Below, one piece after another: positions 14,175-19,882 of a stretch of DNA of 19,882 nucleotides; position 1 is the first letter of the stretch; each line of letters starts with the position of its first letter. The DNA comes from MADRE2 sp964397015 (GTDB lineage Bacteria > Desulfobacterota > Desulfobacteria > Desulfobacterales > Desulfobacteraceae): positions 1 through 19,882 of the forward strand of contig CAYNHL010000066.1 of NCBI GenBank assembly GCA_964397015.1, given 5' to 3'. Under the pieces are notes generated by a model. That model made no database searches and was not told the DNA's origin. It was given only the letters and a program-made list of their open reading frames with translations. The translations under genes and the position numbers were made by a program.

Positions 14175-14510
14175 CTAATGATAAATCCTGTTGAAAATAG
14201 TTTCGGATGCCGTTGTAATTTGCTGCTGCAGTAGTTTGAATTTATTTACCATATCCTCTGCCTCCGGGGTCAGGGTAGACTGTCCGCCGGCTGCTCCTCC
14301 CTTGATGCGCACCAGCAGGGGTTTGTTCAGCCTTTTTTCCATTTTGCGCAACCGGCCCCACATGGATCTGTACCCCATTCCCAGGGCCTTGGCGGCAGCA
14401 TTGATGGATCCCTGTTCCCGGATGGTTTCCAGGATATGCATCTGTCCTTCTCCAAAAACCGAATCCCCGGTTTCACACTCGATCCAGACCTTAATTCGTA
14501 GTTTTTGCAT
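14175..14510 (-). CDS. ModE-like DNA-binding protein (winged-helix domain only)
   Basis: A 111-residue protein consisting of the N-terminal LysR-type winged helix of ModE. Visible: FGEGQMHILETIREQGSINA, then AAKALGMGYRSMWGRLRKME (the recognition helix with the GMGYRSMW signature), NKPLLVRIKGGAAGGQSTLT and an LTPEAEDMVNKFKLLQQQI helix. The molybdate-binding TOBE/MOP domains of full ModE (about 260 residues) are absent, so sensing would need another partner or a different mechanism. Start: the ATG at 14508-14510 has a GGAAG site; an in-frame ATG at 14550-14552 lies inside the proposed promoter. The 82-base gap to the TiaS-like gene suggests one operon with it and the MosB-like gene. Likely regulates molybdenum genes here (inference). 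Confidence 0.87.
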   Translation of the reverse strand: MQKLRIKVWIECETGDSVFGEGQMHILETIREQGSINAAAKALGMGYRSMWGRLRKMEKRLNKPLLVRIKGGAAGGQSTLTPEAEDMVNKFKLLQQQITTASETIFNRIYH

Positions 14511-14532
14511 TTTATCTTCCATGCCGAAGGTC

Positions 14533-14559
14533 ATATTACTTTGTGTGTTCAAGTGTCAA
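14533..14559 (-). promoter_or_regulatory. Possible promoter of the modE-like operon
   Basis: On the minus strand TTGACA (14554-14559) and TAATAT (14533-14538), separated by 15 bases, shorter than the usual 16-18. If correct, transcription starts near 14526, which favours the internal ATG at 14510 as the start of the modE-like gene. Confidence 0.38.
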
Positions 14560-14660
14560 GAGCAAATTTGAAGCCGGTTCATGACAGGCCTTCGGGCTAT
14601 GAATGACCAAGATTATGGTAACAGTTTGTCATCTGAAAAAATCTTTATTACAAGCTGTCT

Positions 14661-15181
14661 TTATTTGTCCAGGATCTGGCGGATTTTTCCGGAAAGCTCT
14701 GAAAAGTCAAAAGGTTTTTGCAGGAAACCGTTGCAGCCCTGTTCCATTATTTTCCCGGCTTTTCCGTATCCATTCCGGTACCTGTATCGGTAATTGCTAT
14801 TTTTGCATATTCTCCGGGTATCACTGAGTGAACTTCGCAAATTGAAGCCTCGGGTGTGATAGTTGTCGTTTCAAGGTAAAGATCACCGGCCCTGGGCATG
14901 GCCTGCCAGGCATTTATGTACATGTTCAGCAGGACCTGTTCAATTTGTATTTTGTCTGCCATGACTGCAAGGGGAGATTCATGCAGTTTCTTATGGATAT
15001 GGATCTCTTTTCTGGTGCGGCCGAACATATCGGCACTGGCAGAGACAATGGCGTTGATATCAATGGGGATCACCTCGTATTTGCCGCCGCGGCCGACACC
15101 GAGCAATTGCCTGGTAAGATCCGCTCTATAAAAATACCTTTCCGCTGATTTTTTTATCCGGCAGTAGTGAAGATAATTATG
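14661..15181 (-). pseudogene. Decayed hybrid sensor histidine kinase (internal deletion and frameshift)
   Basis: The minus strand keeps pieces of a hybrid kinase. The first piece (about 15181 down to 14747) reads RIKKSAERYFYRADLTRQLL, GRGGKYEV, QIEQVLLNMYINAWQAM (N-box of the ATPase domain) and AITDTGTGMD (G1 box), then runs into a stop at 14747. In another frame, starting near 14772, comes YGKAGKIMEQGCNGFLQKPF (the end of a receiver domain with its conserved Lys-Pro) and a final helix LSGKIRQILDK, stopping at 14661-14663. So the second half of the ATPase domain and most of the receiver, with its phosphoacceptor Asp, are gone, and the junction lies near 14755-14772. The H-box and any sensor domain are also missing, and no good start codon exists. 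Clearly non-functional. Confidence 0.85.
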
Positions 15182-15218
15182 GACGAATTGAAGAAATCGA
15201 CGTAGTGTGAAAAAATGT

Positions 15219-15234
15219 TGCCGGCCAGCCGGCA
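15219..15234. repeat. Short perfect inverted repeat before the EamA gene
   Basis: TGCCGGC and GCCGGCA flank a two-base spacer (CA). It lies 45 bases before the transporter start. The loop is too short for a good hairpin in RNA, so if it has a function it is more likely a protein-binding site. It could be chance in GC-rich DNA. Confidence 0.3.
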
Positions 15235-15278
15235 GGGTTTATGGATAAAATTGACTGTCGAATATACTGGAGAAAAGG

Positions 15279-16175
15279 ATGCCTGTAGAGAAAACCAGTA
15301 TCATTAAGGGTTATGGGTTCGCACTGGGGGCTACCGCCCTGTGGTCGGGAAACTTTATCGTGGCAAGAGGGCTCAGCGATGCTCTCCCACCGGTCAGCCT
15401 TGCTTTTTTCAGGTGGCTTGTCGCCGTCCTGGTGTTTGCACCCTTTGCCCTGCCGCAGCTGGTCAAAGAATGGTCCCTGGTCCGAAGTCACCTTCCTTAT
15501 ATGGTGGTTACCGCCTTTCTGGGCATTACCTGCTTCAACACCCTGATCTATATTGCCGGCCATACCACCACGGCCATGAACCTGTCTTTGATCGCCATCA
15601 CGTTTCCGGTCTTCATTGTCCTGATATCCCGGATGCTTTTCAATGAAAAACTGACATTGAAAAAATTTGCAGGTATCCTTCTGGTAATGTCCGGAGTGAT
15701 CTTCCTGGTTACCCGAGGAGAGATATCAAGGCTGCTGAGGATAGAATTGGTTGCAGGTGACCTGCTGATGCTTTCGGCGGCTTTGATCTTTGCAGTTTTC
15801 ACCATCCTGCTGAAGTACAAGCCGGGAAATATAAGCCTGCATACATTCCAGTTCGCTCTTTTCTCAATCGGCCTTTTTTTTCTTTTGCCTTTTTTTATCT
15901 GGGAACAGGCCGGCTCTGCCGGAATGATTTTAAACCAGACCACTGTCGGGGCCATTTTATATGTTGGAATTTTCGCATCTCTTCTGGCATTTTTATCCTG
16001 GAACCGGGCCATTCTGTCCCTCGGCCCTTCAAGGGCGGGCATGATCTACTACACCCTGCCGCTGTTCAGCGGTATACTGGCCTTTCTGTTTATCGGGGAA
16101 GATATAGGTCTCATACACGGGGCAAGCCTTGTGCTGATAGTCAGTGGAATCGTCATGGCCAATCACTCGTCCTGA
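15279..16175 (+). CDS. EamA-family (DMT superfamily) transporter
   Basis: A 298-residue inner-membrane protein with about ten hydrophobic segments arranged as two EamA repeats. The first repeat begins GYGFALGATALWSGNFIVAR and includes AFFRWLVAVLVFAPFALP; the second begins near residue 160 with ELVAGDLLMLSAALIFAVFT. The family-typical end of the first repeat (FAGILLVMSGVIFLVTRG) and of the second (LVLIVSGIVMANHSS) are both visible. Members export amino acids, metabolites or drugs by proton-coupled transport; the substrate here is unknown. Start ATG at 15279 with a GGAGAAAAGG ribosome site. It stands alone, after the decayed kinase and 109 bases before the RND operon. Confidence 0.92.
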   Translation: MPVEKTSIIKGYGFALGATALWSGNFIVARGLSDALPPVSLAFFRWLVAVLVFAPFALPQLVKEWSLVRSHLPYMVVTAFLGITCFNTLIYIAGHTTTAMNLSLIAITFPVFIVLISRMLFNEKLTLKKFAGILLVMSGVIFLVTRGEISRLLRIELVAGDLLMLSAALIFAVFTILLKYKPGNISLHTFQFALFSIGLFFLLPFFIWEQAGSAGMILNQTTVGAILYVGIFASLLAFLSWNRAILSLGPSRAGMIYYTLPLFSGILAFLFIGEDIGLIHGASLVLIVSGIVMANHSS

Positions 16176-16201
16176 TTTTAAAGTATTGCAGCAAAAGTAT
16201 T

Positions 16202-16213
16202 CCATATTTATGG
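16202..16213. promoter_or_regulatory. Dyad 1 upstream of the RND operon promoter
   Basis: CCATA-TT-TATGG, an inverted repeat lying one base before the -35 hexamer of the proposed promoter. The same half-sites recur at 16264-16276, 62 bases downstream. Confidence 0.45.
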
Positions 16214-16214
16214 G

Positions 16215-16242
16215 TTGACCGGGACGGTGAATAAGGTAAAAT
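16215..16242 (+). promoter_or_regulatory. Putative sigma-70 promoter of the RND operon
   Basis: TTGACC (16215-16220), a 16-base spacer and TAAAAT (16237-16242, 5 of 6 consensus bases). Transcription would begin near 16249, about 36 bases before the adaptor start. Confidence 0.5.
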
Positions 16243-16263
16243 CTATCAACCTTTCAATGTATA

Positions 16264-16276
16264 CCATAAAATATGG
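16264..16276. promoter_or_regulatory. Dyad 2 in the RND operon leader
   Basis: CCATA-AAA-TATGG, with the same half-sites as dyad 1 and followed by similar sequence (GGATGACCG here, GGTTGACCG after dyad 1). It lies just before the ATG at 16285 and covers the region where the ribosome binds. Confidence 0.45.
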
Positions 16277-16284
16277 GATGACCG

Positions 16285-17406
16285 ATGAAATATTTTTTTC
16301 TTGTCAGTATGCTGGTGGTCCTGTCCATAATGACACTTTCCTGCCGGGATGACCGCATTCCGCCCGGATCATCGGACGGTGAGGGCAGTTTGTCTCCTGA
16401 ACCAGCGGTTACGGCAACGGTGGAAGAAGCCGATATCGACCGTATCTATGAAGCCATGGGTACAATTCGTCCCCTCACGGAATCGGTGATTGAATCCCAG
16501 GTCAGCGCACAGGTGGTCTCGGTGGCACCGGTACCCGGAACAGTTGTGAAAAAAGGACAGGTCCTGGTGGAACTCGATGGCCGTCGGTTGAACTCCCAGC
16601 TCAACCAGGCCCGGGAGGGCCTCGCGATTGCTGAAAACAACCTTGCCCAGACCCAAAAAAGCATCAGTGAAGCCGAAGCCACCCTTGAACAGGCTGAGCT
16701 GGCTTATAACAGGACAAAAACACTTTTTGAATCCGGTATTGCCCCGTCCCAGAAGCTCGAGATTGACAAGGCGGCTTTTCTGCAGGCCAAAGCCCGCCTT
16801 GAAAGAGCACAGGAAGCAGAACATGCTGCCCGTTCGGCCATTCGCCAGTCAAAGCAGATCGTGCAGGAAGCTCGGATTGCCCTTGGTTATGCCAGGATTC
16901 TGTCTCCTGCAGACGGCATCGTGGCCGACCGGATGGTGGATCCGGGTGACCTTGCGGTTCCCGGCAAGCCCCTGCTGGTGATCCAGACAAGTGGTGCCCT
17001 GCGCCTTGAAGCCAGTATCCGTGAAGGCCTGATACGCAAAGTGATTGTAGGACAGAGCTATCCGGTGCATATTGAAACTCTCGGGGAAAGCATTCCCGCC
17101 GTTATAGAGGAAATAGTTCCCTATGCCGATCCAGCCACCCGGACTTTTCTTGTCAAGGCATCGCTTCCCATGACACCGGGAATTTATCCCGGCATGTTCG
17201 GCCGGCTCATGATACCGGTTGAACAGGAAAAAACTCTATTAATCCCGGAACAAGCGGTCCGACGGGTCGGGCAGCTTGAAATGGTGCTGGTCGAAACAAA
17301 AGGAGACTGGCAGTATGTATATATCAAAACCGGAAAAGCTTTTGATAAAAAGATAGAGGTGCTGTCCGGTCTTTTAGGTGACGAACGCATAGGATACAGT
17401 GAATAA
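16285..17406 (+). CDS. RND efflux periplasmic adaptor (membrane fusion lipoprotein)
   Basis: A 373-residue HlyD/AcrA-type adaptor that links an inner-membrane RND pump to an outer-membrane channel. The N-terminus is a lipoprotein signal: hydrophobic stretch to residue 19, then the lipobox cysteine C20 (MTLSC). A biotinyl-lipoyl-like half follows (VVSVAPVPGTVVKKGQVLVE). A coiled-coil hairpin of about residues 107-205 is rich in Gln, Ala and Glu (QAREGLAIAENNLAQTQKSI). The second lipoyl half reads ARILSPADGIVADRMVDPGD. A beta-barrel region (RLEASIREGLIRKVIVGQ) and a membrane-proximal end complete it. Start ATG at 16285. Its TAA is one base before the permease ATG, so the two genes form an operon. 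Confidence 0.95.
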   Translation: MKYFFLVSMLVVLSIMTLSCRDDRIPPGSSDGEGSLSPEPAVTATVEEADIDRIYEAMGTIRPLTESVIESQVSAQVVSVAPVPGTVVKKGQVLVELDGRRLNSQLNQAREGLAIAENNLAQTQKSISEAEATLEQAELAYNRTKTLFESGIAPSQKLEIDKAAFLQAKARLERAQEAEHAARSAIRQSKQIVQEARIALGYARILSPADGIVADRMVDPGDLAVPGKPLLVIQTSGALRLEASIREGLIRKVIVGQSYPVHIETLGESIPAVIEEIVPYADPATRTFLVKASLPMTPGIYPGMFGRLMIPVEQEKTLLIPEQAVRRVGQLEMVLVETKGDWQYVYIKTGKAFDKKIEVLSGLLGDERIGYSE

Positions 17407-17407
17407 G

Positions 17408-19882
17408 ATGAACGTGTCTGCCGAACCTCTGCTTGTCCGAATGGTCCGCCTTTTTCTGACATCGAGACTGTCCGTGATGTTTGTCGCGATTTCTCTTGCG
17501 CTGGGCGCTTTCAGTATTTACGTCACGCCAAAGGAGGAAGAGCCGCAGATTGTCGTTCCAATGGCGGATATCTATGTCGAAGCACCTGGAGCGAGCCCTA
17601 AAGAAATCGAGAAACTGGTTGCAACGCCCCTTGAAGAGATCCTCTGGGAAATTGACGGCGTGGAATACCTGTATTCAGTTTCCAGCAGGGAAAGGGCCAT
17701 TGTAACGGTCCGTTTTTTCGTGGGAGAAGACCGGGAAAATTCCATTGTCAAACTTCACAACAAAATACAGATGAGTCTGGACAGGGTGCCGCCCATTGTT
17801 ACAAACTGGCTGATCAAGCCGGTTGAAATAGATGACGTCCCCATCATAACCCTGACCCTGTATTCTGACAGGTACAGCGACCATGAGCTCGAACGGGTGG
17901 GGGAAGAGTTGATGGCCCGGCTGTCCCGGGTCGAAAATATTTCCCGCGCCGCCATTTACGGTGGCAGGAAAAGAGAAGTGCGGATCGAGCTGGATCCTTT
18001 GCGGATGAAGGGTTTTGGTGTTTCCATAAAAGATATCGAGCATGCGCTCAAAGGAGCCGATGTCTCGGTGGAGGCTGGATTTTTCAATAAAAACAACTCC
18101 CTGATCACCTTGACAAGCAGCTCCTTTCTGTCCACAGTCGATGATGTGGAAAAACTGGTTGTTTCCGGCAGAAATGACCGTCCTGTATATATTGAAGATG
18201 TGGCTGATGTCATCGACGGACCTGCAGAGGCCATGACTTATAGCCGTATCGGGTTTTCCGGTTATTACGGCAGCAGGAATGCAGGCGATCTGTCACAGCC
18301 TTTGTCCTATCCTTGTGTCACCCTTGCGTTTTCAAAGAAAAAAGGCGCCAATGCCGTCACAGTTGCTCGAAACATACTCGAATCGCTCGAAACACTTAAA
18401 CCCGCTGTTCTGCCGGCCGGTGTACATGTCGAAGTTACCAGGAACTATGGGCAGACCGCCAGGACAAAGGTCAACGACCTGTTGAAGTCACTTGGGTTTG
18501 CCATTGTCAGCGTTGTCATCCTGCTGGCGCTGACCCTGGGGTGGCGAGAGGCCTCGGTGGTAGCCCTGGCCGTTCCCATCTCATTTTCCCTGGCATTGTT
18601 CATGAACTACATTTTCGGTTATACAATCAACCGGGTGACCCTGTTTGCCCTTATCCTGTCACTGGGCCTGGTCGTGGACGATCCCATCGCCAACGTGGAC
18701 AATATACAGCGGCACCTTAAAGAACGGCTGCTGTCGCCAATGGAAGCCACGCTGGCTGCGGTAAGGGAACTGATGCCTCCTGTTCTGATGTCCACCCTGG
18801 CCATCATAGTCTGTTTTGTGCCGCTTTTTTTCATCACGGGCATGATGGGTCCCTATATGGCACCCATGGCTGTCAATGTTCCCCTGACAGTCACTTTTTC
18901 AACCCTTTGCGCATTGACCATAGTGCCATGGGTATCTTTTAACCTGCTTAAATCAGTCCGGCAGAAGAAACCTGGTAAAGGGCAGTCAAAGCAGTATCTG
19001 GCCAGGTTTTACAGATTTGTCCTGAACCCTTTTTTGACCAGGCGCTATATGAGGTATATCCTGCTTGGTGCAATCGTGCTGCTGCTGGCCGGATCATGTG
19101 CCCTGGCCCTGTTCCGTTTCGTTCCGCTTAAACTGCTGCCGTTTGACAACAAAAATGAATTCCAGGTAGTGATCGACATGCCTGAGGGAACTTCTCTTGA
19201 GGCCACGGATAGAGTGGTCCGGGAATTTGAAGCCTATATCAAAACCATTAACGAAGTGGTGAGCTTTGTATCCTATACCGGTATGGCCTCTCCCATGGAT
19301 TTCAACGGCATGGTCCGTCACTATTATATCAGGAAGGGCAGTCACCTGGCGGATATTCGCGTCAACCTGGCGGACAAGTCTATGCGCGAACAGCAGAGTC
19401 ACACCATTTTACTGCGTATCCGCAAGGATCTTGAAGCAATCGCCGAGGCTGTCAATGCCAGGATTCAACTGGTGGAAGTGCCGCCCGGTCCTCCTGTTTT
19501 GTCCACGCTGGTGGCGGAAATCTATGGAGACAGTGACAGCTCCTATGATGCGCTGCTTGCCGGAGCTGCTCATGTTAAGTCGATCATGGATAAAGAACCT
19601 TTTGTAACCGATGTCCAGGTTATGACTGAAGATAACAGCCGGCGCCTGGATGTCGTGGTTGACCGGGAGAAAGCCGCCCTTCACGGCATTGATACTCAAA
19701 CCATTCTGGGTGCCCTTAAAAGCGCTGTCAGCGGCATCACCCCGGCCACGCTTCATCTGGACAATGAACACAATCCCCTGTGGATCAGAGTGATCCTTCC
19801 CAGGGAGAAACGGTCGGATATGGTCTCCATATCCCATATTCCCATTCGGTCCGAAAACGGCAAAATGATTCCCCTGGCTGAG
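17408..19882 (+). CDS. RND efflux permease (AcrB family), 3' end outside window
   Basis: Inner-membrane proton-driven efflux pump subunit; 825 residues are visible and the frame stays open to the window end (full members are about 1,000-1,050). The first membrane helix is LSVMFVAISLALGAFSIYV. The porter domains include IVVPMADIYVEAPGASPKEI, and LATPLEEIL-like sequence (VATPLEEILWEIDGV) typical of the family. TM4 carries the proton-relay pair D424-D425 (GLVVDDPIANVDN), matching Asp407-Asp408 of AcrB. Later come the conserved LPFDNKNEFQVVIDMPEGTS of the second half and VEVPPGPPVLSTL. The one-base gap after the adaptor stop (TAAGATG) indicates translational coupling. Substrate unknown; a drug or hydrophobic compound is possible. 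An outer-membrane channel gene may lie downstream. Confidence 0.95.
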   Translation, partial: MNVSAEPLLVRMVRLFLTSRLSVMFVAISLALGAFSIYVTPKEEEPQIVVPMADIYVEAPGASPKEIEKLVATPLEEILWEIDGVEYLYSVSSRERAIVTVRFFVGEDRENSIVKLHNKIQMSLDRVPPIVTNWLIKPVEIDDVPIITLTLYSDRYSDHELERVGEELMARLSRVENISRAAIYGGRKREVRIELDPLRMKGFGVSIKDIEHALKGADVSVEAGFFNKNNSLITLTSSSFLSTVDDVEKLVVSGRNDRPVYIEDVADVIDGPAEAMTYSRIGFSGYYGSRNAGDLSQPLSYPCVTLAFSKKKGANAVTVARNILESLETLKPAVLPAGVHVEVTRNYGQTARTKVNDLLKSLGFAIVSVVILLALTLGWREASVVALAVPISFSLALFMNYIFGYTINRVTLFALILSLGLVVDDPIANVDNIQRHLKERLLSPMEATLAAVRELMPPVLMSTLAIIVCFVPLFFITGMMGPYMAPMAVNVPLTVTFSTLCALTIVPWVSFNLLKSVRQKKPGKGQSKQYLARFYRFVLNPFLTRRYMRYILLGAIVLLLAGSCALALFRFVPLKLLPFDNKNEFQVVIDMPEGTSLEATDRVVREFEAYIKTINEVVSFVSYTGMASPMDFNGMVRHYYIRKGSHLADIRVNLADKSMREQQSHTILLRIRKDLEAIAEAVNARIQLVEVPPGPPVLSTLVAEIYGDSDSSYDALLAGAAHVKSIMDKEPFVTDVQVMTEDNSRRLDVVVDREKAALHGIDTQTILGALKSAVSGITPATLHLDNEHNPLWIRVILPREKRSDMVSISHIPIRSENGKMIPLAE

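Noticed and set aside
15177..15563. Minus-strand open frame overlapping the EamA gene
   Set aside because: No recognisable motifs, and it lies antisense to a clear membrane transporter.
1..19882. CRISPR arrays, tRNA or rRNA genes, insertion sequences, integrases
   Set aside because: I saw no regular repeat array, no tRNA- or rRNA-like sequence and no transposase or integrase motifs on either strand.

Overview
The window looks like chromosomal DNA of moderate G+C from an anaerobic Gram-negative bacterium. A Desulfobacterota (sulfate-reducer-type) host is my best guess. It rests on the mix of genes (molybdenum hydroxylase with its own maturation genes, molybdenum storage protein, RND pump with a lipoprotein adaptor) and on the style of the decayed hybrid kinase. 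No marker gene proves it.

Layout. (1) 1-1655, plus strand: 3' part of a fused DppD-DppF-type oligopeptide ABC ATPase. (2) 1727-2401, minus strand: a TVP38/DedA-like membrane protein. (3) 2599-3807, plus strand: acetate kinase, preceded by a likely promoter and a short stretch resembling a chemoreceptor C-terminus. (4) 3810-11410, minus strand: a tightly packed seven-gene operon, in transcription order FAD subunit, 2Fe-2S subunit and molybdopterin subunit of a molybdenum hydroxylase, MoeA-like protein, XdhC, MocA-HD fusion, histidine phosphatase. (5) 11411-11718: an AT-rich gap with several dyads upstream of that operon. (6) 11719-12399: a PadR-type repressor divergent from a 69-residue unknown protein, with a perfect inverted repeat in the shared promoter region. 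(7) 12455-14510, minus strand: ModE-like DNA-binding domain, TiaS-like kinase-domain protein and MosB-like molybdenum storage protein, probably one operon. (8) 14661-15181: a decayed hybrid histidine kinase. (9) 15279-16175: an EamA-type transporter. (10) 16285 to the window end: RND efflux adaptor and permease, with two matching dyads flanking the promoter.

How the genes fit together. The centre of the window (about 3.8-14.5 kb) reads as a molybdenum island. It holds a three-subunit molybdenum hydroxylase whose cofactor is probably the cytosine dinucleotide form (inferred from the MocA domain), its insertion and maturation proteins, a molybdate storage protein, and a ModE-type DNA-binding domain that could sense or respond to molybdenum. 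The parts that are hardest to explain from known biology are the bacterial TiaS-like kinase-domain protein between ModE and MosB, the HD domain fused to MocA with a histidine phosphatase behind it, and the 69-residue protein under apparent PadR control. The substrate of the hydroxylase cannot be read from the sequence.
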